From contig UQIK01000021.1 in NCBI GenBank assembly GCA_900541125.1, forward strand, positions 1 to 45,073: a DNA stretch of 45,073 bases, in the 5' to 3' direction. The translations under genes and the position numbers were made by a program. The notes under the pieces are model-generated. The model was not told the origin of the DNA. It saw nothing but the letters and a program-made list of their open reading frames with translations, and did no database searches. Shown here in pieces: positions 1 through 9,181 of this stretch; position 1 is the stretch's first letter; each line of letters starts with the position of its first letter. The stretch comes from an uncultured Collinsella sp. (lineage in GTDB: Bacteria; Actinomycetota; Coriobacteriia; Coriobacteriales; Coriobacteriaceae).

Positions 1-105
1 CTGCGGGAACGGCCTATTCACTCAATGTGTTCGGCTGAGATCGGAAATCAACCGGGATCAGTTGCCGCAACAACCACGCTCCCACCCATCCCAAAGTGAC
101 GCGCC

Positions 106-126
106 TTTCGCGGCAAAGCCGCGAAA
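106..126. repeat. Short perfect hairpin in the leading intergenic stretch
   Basis: Nine-base arms (TTTCGCGGC and GCCGCGAAA) close on a three-base AAA loop. The hairpin lies 240 bases beyond the groL stop. I see no gene in bases 1-193 on either strand; the short open frames there have no ribosome-binding site and no protein-like composition. Its function is unknown. Confidence 0.5.
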
Positions 127-193
127 CAGCGACCGGGACACGTATCCCCAACAACCACTTTCTCCGCCCGCCGACCTCAAGGCCGTAAACGCA

Positions 194-337
194 GGGAATC
201 CGGGGGCGGGACGGGGCTTCTCTCCGGAACATTCCGCAGGACGCAAAGAGGCTCCGCAGCGCGAAGCGCGGTGCGGAGCCTCTTTGCATGTCCGAGGACG
301 TTCCGGAGAGAAGTCCCCGTCCCGCCCCCGGATTCCC
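194..337. repeat. Nested long palindrome A, downstream of groL
   Basis: The outer arms are 194-230 and 300-337, complementary over 37 positions with one extra A in the right arm. The 69-base centre (231-299) holds a second hairpin with 16-base perfect arms at 243-258 and 272-287, and the loop of that hairpin contains GCGC-GAA-GCGC. The element begins 27 bases past the groL stop, so it could end or protect the groESL transcript, but it lacks the T-rich tail of a classical terminator. Palindrome B on the other side of the operon has the same arm and centre lengths. Confidence 0.9.
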
Positions 338-363
338 GGTGGGAGTTCTAGACCTTGTCGGCC

Positions 364-2001
364 TTAGTACATACCGCCGCCCTGCTGACCAGCGGTAGCA
401 GCAGCGATAGCGTCCTCAAGCTGAGTGTTCTTGGGCACATCGGAGACGGTAGCCTCGGTGATGAGGATCAGGCTGGCGACAGAAGCAGCGTTCTGCAGGG
501 TGACGCGGCTGACCTTGACGGGGTCGAGGACGCCCATCTCGATCATGTCGCCCCACTCGCCGTTGGCAGAGTTGAGACCCTGGCCGGCGGGCAGCTCGGC
601 AACCTTGTCGACCACGACAGCGCCCTCAAAGCCAGCGTTCTTGGCGATGGTGGCGACCGGAGCGGTCAGAGCCTTCTTGACGATGTCGACGCCAATCTTC
701 TCCTCGGGGTCATCGATCTCGACAGCATCGAGCGCAGGAGCAGCGTCCATGAAGGCGACGCCGCCGCCGGCGACGATGCCCTCCTCGACAGCAGCGCGGG
801 TAGCCTGCAGGGCATCCTCGACGCGGTGCTTGATCTCCTTGAGCTCGGACTCGGTAGCAGCGCCGACCTTGATGACGGCAACGCCACCGGAGAGCTTGGC
901 CAGGCGCTCCTGGAGCTTCTCGCGGTCGAAGTCAGAGGTGGTGTTCTCCATCTCGCCCTTGATCTGAGCGATGCGAGCGTCGATGGCCTCCTTGGAGCCA
1001 GCGCCGCCGACGACGACGGTATTGTCCTTGGAGATGGTGACGGACTTAGCGGTACCGAGCATATCGGCGGTGATGTCAGCGACCTTCACGCCCAGCTCGT
1101 CCAGGGCAGCCTGGCCGCCGGTGAGGACGGCGATGTCCTCGAGGATGCGCTTGCGGCGATCGCCGTAGCCCGGAGCCTTGACGGCGCAGACGTTGAGGGC
1201 GCCACGGATCTTGTTGAGAACCAGGGTAGGCAGAGCCTCGCCGTCGATGTCCTCAGCGATGATGAGCAGGCCACGGCCAGCGCGCTGGACAGCCTCGAGA
1301 ACGGGCATAATGTCCTGAACGCTGGAGATCTTCTGGTCGGTGATGAGGATGTACGGATCCTTCATCACGGCCTCCATGCGGTCGTTATCCGTGACGAAGT
1401 AAGCGGAGACATAGCCCTTGTCGAACTGCATGCCCTCGACGGTGTCGATGGTGATGTCGAACGTCTGGGAATCCTCGACGGTGATGACGCCGTCCTTGCC
1501 CACGACCTCCATGGCCTCGGCGATCTTCTCGCCGACCTCGGGGTCACCGGCGGAGATGGTACCGACGGAAGCGATCTGCTCCTTGGTCTCGACCGGCTTG
1601 GCCTGCTTCTTCATCTCGGCGACGGCGGCGTTGACGGCCTTGTCGATGCCGCGACGGATGGCCAGCGGGTTAGCGCCAGCAGCAACGTTGCGCAGACCGT
1701 CGTTGACGATGGCCTGAGCGAGCAGGGTTGCGGTGGTGGTGCCGTCACCCACGGTGTCGTTGGTCTTGGTGGCAACCTCCTTCACCAGCTGGGCGCCCAT
1801 GTTCTCGATGTTGTCCTCGAGCTCAATCTCCTTGGCGACGGAAACGCCGTCGTTGGTGATGGTCGGGGCACCGAACGTGCGCTGCAGCGCAACGTAGCGA
1901 CCCTTGGGGCCCATGGTGACGGTAACGGCGTCGGCCAGAGTGTTGACGCCCTTGGCAAGCTTAGCGCGGGCATCGGTGTTGAACGTAATGTTCTTTGCCA
2001 T
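364..2001 (-). CDS. groL: 60 kDa chaperonin GroEL
   Basis: This is the ATP-dependent chaperonin subunit, which forms the cytoplasmic double-ring folding chamber with GroES. The 545-residue product has normal family length. It begins MAKNITFNTDARAKLAKG and carries the nucleotide-binding motifs MGPKGRYV near residues 30-37 and GDGTTT at 85-90. It ends in a short glycine/methionine tail (GGGMY), as in group I chaperonins. The start codon follows a GGAGGAT ribosome-binding site. groS lies 97 bases upstream on the same strand, so the two should be cotranscribed. A slight oddity is Arg-Tyr-Val where most GroELs have Arg-Asn-Val after GPKG. The identification is certain. Confidence 0.98.
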   Translation of the reverse strand: MAKNITFNTDARAKLAKGVNTLADAVTVTMGPKGRYVALQRTFGAPTITNDGVSVAKEIELEDNIENMGAQLVKEVATKTNDTVGDGTTTATLLAQAIVNDGLRNVAAGANPLAIRRGIDKAVNAAVAEMKKQAKPVETKEQIASVGTISAGDPEVGEKIAEAMEVVGKDGVITVEDSQTFDITIDTVEGMQFDKGYVSAYFVTDNDRMEAVMKDPYILITDQKISSVQDIMPVLEAVQRAGRGLLIIAEDIDGEALPTLVLNKIRGALNVCAVKAPGYGDRRKRILEDIAVLTGGQAALDELGVKVADITADMLGTAKSVTISKDNTVVVGGAGSKEAIDARIAQIKGEMENTTSDFDREKLQERLAKLSGGVAVIKVGAATESELKEIKHRVEDALQATRAAVEEGIVAGGGVAFMDAAPALDAVEIDDPEEKIGVDIVKKALTAPVATIAKNAGFEGAVVVDKVAELPAGQGLNSANGEWGDMIEMGVLDPVKVSRVTLQNAASVASLILITEATVSDVPKNTQLEDAIAAATAGQQGGGMY

Positions 2002-2097
2002 GGTAGGTAATCCTCCAAAAGAAATGTGACTCGCGTCGCCGCTTCCGAGTCCTATGCGGCAGGCGCGTTCAAAGACGAATCAGAGATTCCGACGAGA

Positions 2098-2391
2098 CTA
2101 GGCCTCGACGACAGCGTAGATGTCGTCGGCGCGCATCAGCAGATACTTCTCGCCGTCGACCTTGACCTCGTTGCCACCGAACTTACCGTAGATGACAACG
2201 TCACCGACCTTGACGTCCATGGGAATGCGCTCACCCTTGTCGTTGACCTTGCCGGCGCCAACGGCAACGATGGTGCCACGCTGCGGCTTCTCCTGGGCGT
2301 TGCTGGCGATATACAGACCAGAAGCGGTCTTCTGCTCGGCCTCGTCGGGCTTGACCAGAACACGATCTGCAAGCGGCTTCAAAGACGACAT
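2098..2391 (-). CDS. groS: 10 kDa co-chaperonin GroES
   Basis: This is the heptameric lid of the GroEL chamber. The 97-residue product has the typical GroES sequence: LKPLADRVLVKP at the N-terminus, a flexible loop containing TASGLYI, then the GTIVAVGAG strand and VKVGDVVIYGKFGG. A strong GGAGGAG site precedes the ATG. groL follows 97 bases downstream. Two TATAACC-like blocks lie upstream at about 2420-2425 and 2484-2489 (minus sense), but neither has a well-placed -35 box. I could not find a CIRCE (TTAGCACTC-N9-GAGTGCTAA) or HAIR operator in the 140 bases before the start, so the heat-shock control is not visible. Confidence 0.97.
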   Translation of the reverse strand: MSSLKPLADRVLVKPDEAEQKTASGLYIASNAQEKPQRGTIVAVGAGKVNDKGERIPMDVKVGDVVIYGKFGGNEVKVDGEKYLLMRADDIYAVVEA

Positions 2392-2528
2392 GCTTGTCTC
2401 CTCCTTTTTGGGCCGCGCGGTTATACCACGCGAATTAACCCTTTTTGTTTGCGTACGCGTTGAATGGTACCCACGAATGGCGGGTTATACAACACAGAGT
2501 CAAAAAATCTTATTTTTTGGCACTTAGA

Positions 2529-2739
2529 TTTTCTGAATGCCGGGGGATAACTTAGCGGTGGCTCCCGTGTGGCTCCGGAGGGGCGGGGCATAAGGTTTCC
2601 TGCTCGGGCAGTCCTGCTCGCACGAAGGCCACATTAAGTGGCCTTCGGCTCGTGCGGAACTCGCGATAAACCTTATGCCCCGCCCCTCCGGAGCCACACG
2701 GGAGGCAGGTTAACTAATTCGAGCCCGGCATTCAGAAAA
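2529..2739. repeat. Nested long palindrome B, upstream of groS
   Basis: Three nested inverted repeats share one axis. The outermost 16-base arms are 2529-2544 and 2724-2739 (perfect). The middle 37-base arms are 2562-2598 and 2668-2704 (perfect). The 69-base centre holds a nine-base hairpin at 2624-2632 and 2638-2646 with loop ATTAA. The middle arm and centre lengths equal those of palindrome A at 194-337. The element lies 138 bases upstream of the groS start. I see no gene inside it. Confidence 0.92.
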
Positions 2740-2878
2740 GTCAGTGCAGCAAAAAGGCGATGCGGATAGCGACATGGGCATGGTTTTCGTTGCGAGCACG
2801 GGTCCCCTGGGGAGCGCCGTGCATTTTTGGGAGTTTTCAGCAGGCCGGGACAAATGCATACGCACCGGGCGCATCTAA

Positions 2879-3052
2879 TTAGTCCCACGGTAGCCTTCGA
2901 CCGGCGATTTGGGTCGGCAGACAGGCCTCGTCGAGACAAACAAGCATGCCTCGCGCCACGTCGGACCCCAAAATGACGTCGATCTCCGCAATGCTACCCG
3001 ACTGCAGCGGCACCGGCAGAGCTCGCGGTGCTGAATACTCCGTTTTTTGCAC
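2879..3052 (-). CDS. Possible small ORF or gene remnant
   Basis: A 57-codon frame starting at GTG contains a stretch with ordinary protein composition (SGSIAEIDVILGSDVARG and then MLVCLDEACLPTQIAG) and ends at TAA. The codons resemble those of neighbouring genes. There is no good ribosome-binding site, and an in-frame TGA lies just upstream, so this may be the 3' end of a decayed gene. I do not recognise the family. Apart from palindrome B, this frame and the terminator-like hairpins at 3167-3196 and 3250-3290, I see nothing definite in the 920 bases between groS and the amidohydrolase gene. Confidence 0.2.
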   Translation of the reverse strand: MQKTEYSAPRALPVPLQSGSIAEIDVILGSDVARGMLVCLDEACLPTQIAGRRLPWD

Positions 3053-3242
3053 GGCACGGGCGGGGGTACATCAGGATCAGGAAAAATATCCCAGCCTTTT
3101 TATGCAATCTGTAATGGGAAGTATGCAAAACACCAAGAGATAGCATTGCTGGTGTCCAAATTGAGCGCGCAGGGCAGCGGCGCGTCCGCCCTGCGCCCAA
3201 ATCCAGCAGAGCGGGGACGCTCCTAACAAATCCTCACCGGCA

Positions 3243-3290
3243 AACAAACGCGGCTCGAGCGTTATCCCAAAATTGGCTGCCCGAGCCGCG
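3243..3290 (-). terminator. Rho-independent terminator of the amidohydrolase gene
   Basis: Reading the minus strand after the stop at 3312, a stem of nine bases (3282-3290 with 3250-3258, CGCGGCTCG/CGAGCCGCG) is followed by TTTGTTTG. A second GC-rich hairpin (3167-3196) lies farther downstream without a T tract. Confidence 0.7.
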
Positions 3291-3311
3291 CTTAACGGTA
3301 CGACATGAATA

Positions 3312-4949
3312 TTAGCGCTCGTAAATCAAGTTACCTGCCAGGTAGGTAGCTTGGACTTTGGTGGCTTGGAGTTCTTGGGGGTCGATGGTGAGCGGGTTTT
3401 GGTCCAGGACTACTAGATCAGCATACTTGCCGGGCTCCAAGCTGCCGAGGTTTTGCTCGTCGCCCGCTGCGTACGCGCTGCCCAGGGTATAGTTGCGCAG
3501 AGCTGTGGCCGCATCGATGCGCTCGCTCGGCAGCCAGCCGCCCTCGGGCCAGTGGCTTTTGGGGTCCTGGCGCGTGATAGCCGTGTAGAGCACGTTCATG
3601 CTGGTAACAGCTGTGATAGGGCTGTCGGTACCGAAGGCTTGGCGAATGCCGCGCTGCTTATAGGTCGCAAACGGCCACATGATGCGGCTGCGCTCCAGGC
3701 CCAGATCGCGCTCAGGGCCGCCCGGGTCGAGTGTAATGTGACAGGGCTGGCTCGAGGCAACGACGTTAAGCTTGCGTAGACGATCGATGTCCTCGGGCAA
3801 GAGGTTCTCCAGATGCTCGAGCGTGTTATGACTGTGCTGGGGCAGGCCATACAGTTCGGCGGCCTCCTCAAAGATATCGAGCGCGGCATGGATGGCACCG
3901 TCGCCGATGACGTGGATGCGCACGGTGTGACCGCGCTCCGCGGCAGCGAGGACCAGTTTGCGCATACGCTCGGCCGGAACCGTCAGACGGCCCTGGTCGC
4001 CCGGGAAGCGCGGGTTGGTATAGGGCTCGGTGAGATAGGCCGTGTGTTCGCTCGACACGCCGTCGAAGAACTGCTTAAAGCCTGGCGCCGAGAGCAGCGC
4101 GTTGTTCGCGTAGCGGGTCTGCAGCTCTTCCAAGCGCGACTGGTCATCCAACAGCGTGGGGAACAGATGGGCTCGGATGCCCAACTTGCCGGCTGCCTGC
4201 AGCTTGTCATAGACGTCGTCGCGGATAAAATCGCAGCCCGGCATGGGCATGAGCGACATATCGCATATCGAGGTGATGCCCTGCTCGGCCATCCGCCTCA
4301 TTTGATCGGCGTAAGCGCTTGCGATGCGATCCTCGCCCAGCCACTCAAGGCAGCGCGGTAGCAGCTGCATGGCAGCCGCCTCGTGAGCAATGCCCGTGAG
4401 CTCGCCGTTTGCATCCTTGTCGTAGCTGCCGCCCGCTGGCGGCTCGCTGTCGCGTGTGACGCCGAGCGCCTCGAGTGCGCGGCTGTTGAGCCAAAGCGTG
4501 TGCCCGTCGCCCGAATACATAACACAGGGACGATCGGGGAATGCCGCATCGAGCGACGCCTTGGTAGGATGCTCGGGCGGGTCCCAACGGTAGTCGCGCC
4601 AGCCCTGCGTCACAACCCAAGCGTCACTAGGCAGATCCTGGGAAAACTCGAGCGCATGTTGCACCAGCGCCGCCTCGGACGTGCCCATATCCATAAGCAT
4701 GTACGGCGAGGAACCGACCGAGGTATGGAAGAAGTGCAGATGAGCGTCATGGAAACCGGGGCAGACAAACTGCTCGCCGTAGTCGATAACCGACGTGGCG
4801 GCGGGAGCGGCGGCGATCACGTCATCGGGCGCACCGACTGCGACGATACGGTCGCCTGCGATGGCAATCGCCAGCTCGCGGGCGGTATCGATGCCGTCTT
4901 GCGCGGTAAAGACGTTCTTGGAGCGGATAATCCGATCGATATGTTGCAT
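3312..4949 (-). CDS. YtcJ-like metal-dependent amidohydrolase
   Basis: The product belongs to the amidohydrolase superfamily, YtcJ/amidohydrolase-3 type: cytosolic TIM-barrel hydrolases of amide or related bonds, substrate usually unknown. From the chosen start the product is 545 residues. An N-terminal beta-sandwich segment leads to the metal-binding HxH (H70-L-H72, in PGFHDAHLH). Later come GDGAIHAALDIF, the SQPCH segment and the conserved Asp of FGTDSPI. The C-terminus has the family ending LEPGKYADLVVLDQNP. Three in-frame ATGs lie close together (4961, 4955, 4949). I chose 4949 because GGGG lies about six bases before it; 4961 is possible. The gene is divergent from the M20 peptidase, with 168 bases between them. 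Confidence 0.88.
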   Translation of the reverse strand: MQHIDRIIRSKNVFTAQDGIDTARELAIAIAGDRIVAVGAPDDVIAAAPAATSVIDYGEQFVCPGFHDAHLHFFHTSVGSSPYMLMDMGTSEAALVQHALEFSQDLPSDAWVVTQGWRDYRWDPPEHPTKASLDAAFPDRPCVMYSGDGHTLWLNSRALEALGVTRDSEPPAGGSYDKDANGELTGIAHEAAAMQLLPRCLEWLGEDRIASAYADQMRRMAEQGITSICDMSLMPMPGCDFIRDDVYDKLQAAGKLGIRAHLFPTLLDDQSRLEELQTRYANNALLSAPGFKQFFDGVSSEHTAYLTEPYTNPRFPGDQGRLTVPAERMRKLVLAAAERGHTVRIHVIGDGAIHAALDIFEEAAELYGLPQHSHNTLEHLENLLPEDIDRLRKLNVVASSQPCHITLDPGGPERDLGLERSRIMWPFATYKQRGIRQAFGTDSPITAVTSMNVLYTAITRQDPKSHWPEGGWLPSERIDAATALRNYTLGSAYAAGDEQNLGSLEPGKYADLVVLDQNPLTIDPQELQATKVQATYLAGNLIYER

Positions 4950-5117
4950 GGGCATCCCCATCTCTGGCAGGAAATTCAACACCCCCGAGTGTACTCCCCC
5001 GCCCTTGTAACAAAACCCCAAGCGGCAAACGGCAACTTTACCAGCCCTAGCGGCAGGTGGCATACTGGAGAGAGCCTGTACGATTTTGCGATCAACCCAG
5101 CAAGGAGCAAATCGACC

Positions 5118-6581
5118 ATGACGAAGACCAAGGCACAGCAGATTATGGCGGCGACCGAGGCTCGCGCGGCTGACGACGTCACCGCAGCCATCAAAGATAT
5201 CGCTACCGAGTTTGAGCCCTATATCATCAAGCAGCGCCGCCACTTCCATAAGCACCCGGAGCTGAGCCTCGCCGAGGAGCGCACGACCTCCGACATCGCC
5301 AACCAGCTCGACGCCATGAATATCCCCTACGAGCGTCCGCTCAAGACCGGCTTGGTGGCAACGCTTCGCGGTACCGCGCCGGATGCCTACCGCGAGGACG
5401 GCACGCCACGCCGCCGCATCCTGCTGCGCGCCGACATCGACGCCCTGCCCGTCACCGAGCAGACCGGCGAAGAGTTCGCCAGCGTCAACGAGGGCTGCAT
5501 GCACGCCTGCGGTCACGACTGCCATATCGCCATGATGCTCGGCACGCTGCAAATCCTGCGCCATATGACCGACGACATCCACGGCGAGGTCCGCATCGTC
5601 TTCCAGCCCAGCGAGGAAAACGGCCAGGGCGCCAAGCTCATGATCGGCACGGGCGTGCTCGACGGCGTCGATGGCGCCTACGCCGCGCACATCTGGAGTG
5701 AGGTCGACGCCGGCACCGTGAGCTGCGAGCCCGGTCCGCGCATGGCCAATACCGACTGGTTCCGCATCGACGTCCGCGGCACCTCGTGCCATGGCGCCAT
5801 GCCCCAGCGAGGTCACGACGCCGTCATGGTTGCCGCCGAGATTGTCAACGCCCTGCAGACCATCGTCTCGCGCGAAATCAGCCCCTACGAGCCGGCCGTC
5901 ATCACCGTCGGCGAGCTGCACGGCGGCACCGCGCGCAACGTTATCGCCGGCACGGCCTACCTCGCCGGCACGGTGCGCACCTACGGAGATTCGACCCACG
6001 AGGAAATGCCGGAGCTTATGCGCCGCATCGTGGAGCATACCGCGGCCGCCTTGGGCGCCGAGGCAGAGCTCACCGACTACACCATCGCCAACTACAAGGT
6101 CGAAAACGACGCCGCCTCGAGCGAGCGCTGCCGTCAGGCCGTAATCAAGTGCCTGGGCCCCACCGGCCAAGGACATTATCGCGGCACGCTTTCGGGCGAG
6201 GATTTTTCGGAGTACCTGCGCCGCGTACCGGGCGTGCTCGCCTTTGTAGGTACGCGCAATCCCAAGATTGGCGCCACGTACGCCCAGCATTCCTGCTTTT
6301 ACAAGATTGACGAGACCGTGCTGGCAAAGGGCTCCATGGTGGCCGCCCAGTATGCTATCGACTTTTTGGCCGAGCCCACGCAAGAGGAGCTCGACGGCCC
6401 CGCGATTACCGCGGTCGCCGAAACCAACCCCGATCTGGCCGCCAAGTTGCGCTCTGCCAAGGCGACGACCGCCGAGGCTCGCGACGCCATCCATGATGCC
6501 CGAACGGCTCGCCATGCCGCGATCAAGGGCATCCACGACGCACGCGCTGCTGCACGCCGTGAGGAGAAGCACGACGAGTAA
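5118..6581 (+). CDS. M20 family amidohydrolase/peptidase
   Basis: This is a zinc hydrolase of the M20 family (N-acyl-amino-acid or hippurate amidohydrolase type), which probably releases free amino acids from acylated or dipeptide substrates in the cytosol. The 487-residue product shows HACGHD (C131 and H133 as metal-site residues), PSEENGQGA (E166, E167), H191 and a late AQHSCFYKID histidine. This completes the expected metal and catalytic set. Start: ATG ten bases after AAGGAG. The last 50 or so residues form a charged, helical Ala/Arg/Asp extension not needed for the fold and unusual for the family. A strong hairpin follows the stop. Confidence 0.92.
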   Translation: MTKTKAQQIMAATEARAADDVTAAIKDIATEFEPYIIKQRRHFHKHPELSLAEERTTSDIANQLDAMNIPYERPLKTGLVATLRGTAPDAYREDGTPRRRILLRADIDALPVTEQTGEEFASVNEGCMHACGHDCHIAMMLGTLQILRHMTDDIHGEVRIVFQPSEENGQGAKLMIGTGVLDGVDGAYAAHIWSEVDAGTVSCEPGPRMANTDWFRIDVRGTSCHGAMPQRGHDAVMVAAEIVNALQTIVSREISPYEPAVITVGELHGGTARNVIAGTAYLAGTVRTYGDSTHEEMPELMRRIVEHTAAALGAEAELTDYTIANYKVENDAASSERCRQAVIKCLGPTGQGHYRGTLSGEDFSEYLRRVPGVLAFVGTRNPKIGATYAQHSCFYKIDETVLAKGSMVAAQYAIDFLAEPTQEELDGPAITAVAETNPDLAAKLRSAKATTAEARDAIHDARTARHAAIKGIHDARAAARREEKHDE

Positions 6582-6626
6582 TCGATTCGCTGGCATCTCG
6601 CAGTCATAGCCACATCGCGATGTCAA

Positions 6627-6670
6627 AGCGGGGGCGGACGTTTCGACACGTCCGCCCCCGCTCATTCTTC
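6627..6670. terminator. Bidirectional terminator between convergent genes
   Basis: A perfect 15-base stem (6627-6641 with 6648-6662) closes on a six-base loop. The plus strand continues CATTCTTC and the minus strand continues TTTGAC. It lies between the M20 gene (plus) and the zinc-ribbon gene (minus), so it may serve both. Confidence 0.7.
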
Positions 6671-6721
6671 AAGCGCTATTTCTACTATTTCTACCCCGTC
6701 CCCAAATGGCAGACGGCATGG

Positions 6722-8008
6722 CTACTCGTCCTGAGGGTCCTCGTCGGAGCTTGGCTCGGACGCCGGCTCAGGTGCAGGTGCCGGCTCAGGCTCAGGCGCA
6801 GGCTCGGGCTCAGATGCCGTCTCAGGCTCGGGCGCCGGTTCAGACTCGGGCGCCGGCTCAGGCTCGGTCGCGGGAGCGGGTGCAGGTGCCGGCGAAGCAT
6901 CCGGAGCACCGTAACCCGAAGGGGTGGACTTCTTCTCGAAGGGCAACACAAAAGTCAGGACGTCGTCCTTATCCTCATCGGCCCACTCGCTTGCATAGCG
7001 TGCGGCCCAATAGCCAACGGCACGGTGCTTGAGCATCTTACCAAAGACCGTAAGAAATACGGTGACGAAAGCGACCAGCACCAAGAACAGCGCGAGCGTG
7101 ACGCCACCGCCGGTAACAATTGCCTCAATACCCGTAGGACGATAGTAGTAGCTATACATACCGACAGAGGCAATGGCGCCAAAGACGACCGTCAAGATCC
7201 ATGTGACAACGTTGGCGACCAGGCCCGTCAAAAACTCGGGAAGGAACGAAGCACAGAACAGCTTGGTCTTGTTGTGCTTAAACGCCGCCCAGACCTTATC
7301 GAGCGAAAACGCGCTCTCGACGCGACCGGTCACCGCAAAGTGCATCACGGCGATGTCGGCGAACATCTTAAAGAAGACACCCAGAATCGCCGAGGCAATT
7401 AGCGCCAGGACAAGCAGGCCGAGCGAACCGAACAGCGCAGTCTCGAGTGCATAGGAGCCGTAATAAGAATACGAGCCCGCGGCGCCAATTACCACGCCCT
7501 CCACCAGCGAAAGCACTACACCGATAACGGGAATGGCAGCGATAACCTCGAGCACGACCGAGATAACGCTCGAAAAGACTCCGAGGCCAAACGACGTGGA
7601 ACGCATGAGTGGACGATCCATGCCGTCATCAACCTTGAGCGACAGATCGCGACCCCACTCGATACCAAAGCCGGAACCGCACACGCTCGCAATGCAAGCT
7701 GCCAAAAAGCCGATGGCAGCCGCAATGCCGCCAATAACGGGGATGAACAGAACGAGTACCGACACGACACAGATAAGCGCCGGCAAAAAAGCGATCTGGC
7801 ACACGCGCTGCAGCACGCCCGGAGTCTTGGTCATATCCTCAAACGCCTGAGCCACACAGCCCTTGGACGCGTTCATGGGAGGCTGAGGGACAAATTGCTG
7901 AGGCTGACCCTGAGGGGTGGAAGCTGCAGCACCAGCATTAGGAGTACCGCACACACCGCAGAACTTGTCGTTATCGCCCATAGGAGCGCCACACTGCGAA
8001 CAGAACAT
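6722..8008 (-). CDS. Zinc-ribbon multi-span membrane protein
   Basis: The product is predicted to be an integral membrane protein of unknown function, resembling DUF4013-type proteins. The 428 residues begin with a zinc ribbon (C3xxC6...C17xxC20), followed by a Pro/Gln linker. Then come about six or seven hydrophobic segments between residues 75 and 340, in pairs rich in Gly, Val and Ile. The last 55 residues are an almost pure Pro/Glu/Ala/Ser repeat with many EPAPEP units, extended and acidic. I chose the ATG at 8006-8008 because it gives the usual MFCSQCG start and has AAGGGATG at proper distance; longer frames upstream lack a site. The gene converges on the M20 gene. Confidence 0.8.
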   Translation of the reverse strand: MFCSQCGAPMGDNDKFCGVCGTPNAGAAASTPQGQPQQFVPQPPMNASKGCVAQAFEDMTKTPGVLQRVCQIAFLPALICVVSVLVLFIPVIGGIAAAIGFLAACIASVCGSGFGIEWGRDLSLKVDDGMDRPLMRSTSFGLGVFSSVISVVLEVIAAIPVIGVVLSLVEGVVIGAAGSYSYYGSYALETALFGSLGLLVLALIASAILGVFFKMFADIAVMHFAVTGRVESAFSLDKVWAAFKHNKTKLFCASFLPEFLTGLVANVVTWILTVVFGAIASVGMYSYYYRPTGIEAIVTGGGVTLALFLVLVAFVTVFLTVFGKMLKHRAVGYWAARYASEWADEDKDDVLTFVLPFEKKSTPSGYGAPDASPAPAPAPATEPEPAPESEPAPEPETASEPEPAPEPEPAPAPEPASEPSSDEDPQDE

Positions 8009-8158
8009 CGAAATCATCCCTTCGTATCTAGAGCGAATCACCTGGATCGCAAACGATGTCTTTGGCATCATTATCACCCAATGTGAGGACAAATACTCTT
8101 AGATGACGTATTTGCAACGCGCAAGGCGCTTTTCGATTGTTTGATGAGTGTGTCCGCG

Positions 8159-9181
8159 CTAGTTCGTGCCGCGGAAGCCCTTGCCGACGATCTCGGAGCT
8201 GTCGACGATCGTGATAAAGGCACCCGGATCGACTTCGCGCGCATAGCGGCGTAGTTGCACGGCCTCGCGACGGCTCAGCACGCTCATGATCACCGTCACG
8301 CACTTGCCCGAGAAGGCACCGTAGCCGCGGCTGATGGTCGCCGTGCGGTTGAGATGCTTGACGATAAACTCCTCGACCTTAAGGGGCTCGGAACAAATGA
8401 CCGTGCAGACTTTGCGCAGATGAATGCTCTCAATGGCTTTGTCGACCACAAGCGTCTTGGCAAACAGACCGAGCACGCAGTACAGACCGACACGCGGGCC
8501 ATACAAAAAGGCCGCGATGGTCACGATGCCGATATCGACCAGCAGCAGGGCGCGGCCAATCTCGAGCGTCGTGCGACGTTTGAGGATCATGGCGAGAATG
8601 TCCGTGCCGCCCGTCGAGGCACCAATATCAAAGACGATAGCGCTGCCGAGCGCCGGCAGAATCACGGCAAAGCACAGGTCGAGCCACATATCACCCGTCA
8701 GAGAGACATCGGTCGGAATAAAGAGCTCAAACAGCGAAACATAGGCGGACAACGCAAACGAGGCGAAGACGCTCCAAAGAATCGCCTTGCGCTCCAAAAA
8801 GATAAAGCCCAAAACGACGAGAACCGCGTTGATAATCCACATAAAGACGCCGACGGGCAGAGTCGGGAACAGCGTGGACAGAATGACCGACATGCCCGAG
8901 GTGCCGCCAAAAGCAAAGTGATTAGGGGTTTTAAACGCAACGATGGCAAAGGCCGTAAGAATCAGACCCAGATTGAGCTCGGCAAAAAAGCGCGGGAAGC
9001 CTGGCTCCTGGCTGCGCTTTTGGCCGGCACGCTCGCCGCGCTCGATATCGGTGCGATCGACCACGCGCTCCATCGGCACTACGGGAGGACGATGCATCTC
9101 CTCGGCAGCACGCGATGCCGCCTCTGCCGCGGCGGCCTCAATCGCCCATGCCTTGCTTTCTGTTTCGTGCTCGTCGGCCAT
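8159..9181 (-). CDS. YitT family membrane protein
   Basis: The 340-residue product matches the YitT family: a DUF161 membrane domain followed by a cytosolic DUF2179 domain. A charged N-terminal tail of about 65 residues precedes five or so membrane spans (residues 70-235), with the family motif FGGTSGMSVILS and the ASTGGTDILAMILKRR segment. The C-terminal domain runs from about residue 250 (VCTVICSEPLKVEEFIVKHL) to GAFITIVDSSEIVGKGF. GAGGGG lies seven bases before the ATG. The biochemical role of YitT proteins is not settled. It is separated from the zinc-ribbon gene by 150 bases with no strong promoter visible to me. Confidence 0.9.
   Translation of the reverse strand: MADEHETESKAWAIEAAAAEAASRAAEEMHRPPVVPMERVVDRTDIERGERAGQKRSQEPGFPRFFAELNLGLILTAFAIVAFKTPNHFAFGGTSGMSVILSTLFPTLPVGVFMWIINAVLVVLGFIFLERKAILWSVFASFALSAYVSLFELFIPTDVSLTGDMWLDLCFAVILPALGSAIVFDIGASTGGTDILAMILKRRTTLEIGRALLLVDIGIVTIAAFLYGPRVGLYCVLGLFAKTLVVDKAIESIHLRKVCTVICSEPLKVEEFIVKHLNRTATISRGYGAFSGKCVTVIMSVLSRREAVQLRRYAREVDPGAFITIVDSSEIVGKGFRGTN

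Noticed and set aside
355..2010. Long plus-strand frame opposite groL
   Set aside because: It mirrors groL codon by codon and has no domain-like sequence; it is a shadow of a GC-rich gene.
2392..2530. A CIRCE or HspR (HAIR) operator upstream of groES
   Set aside because: I searched by eye for TTAGCACTC-N9-GAGTGCTAA and CTTGAGT-N7-ACTCAAG and found neither.
3312..6665. A single minus-strand frame of over 1100 codons that would fuse the amidohydrolase to a large N-terminal region
   Set aside because: The part above about 4961 is antisense to the M20 peptidase gene, which has a full set of catalytic motifs; the minus frame there has no ribosome-binding site and low-complexity composition.
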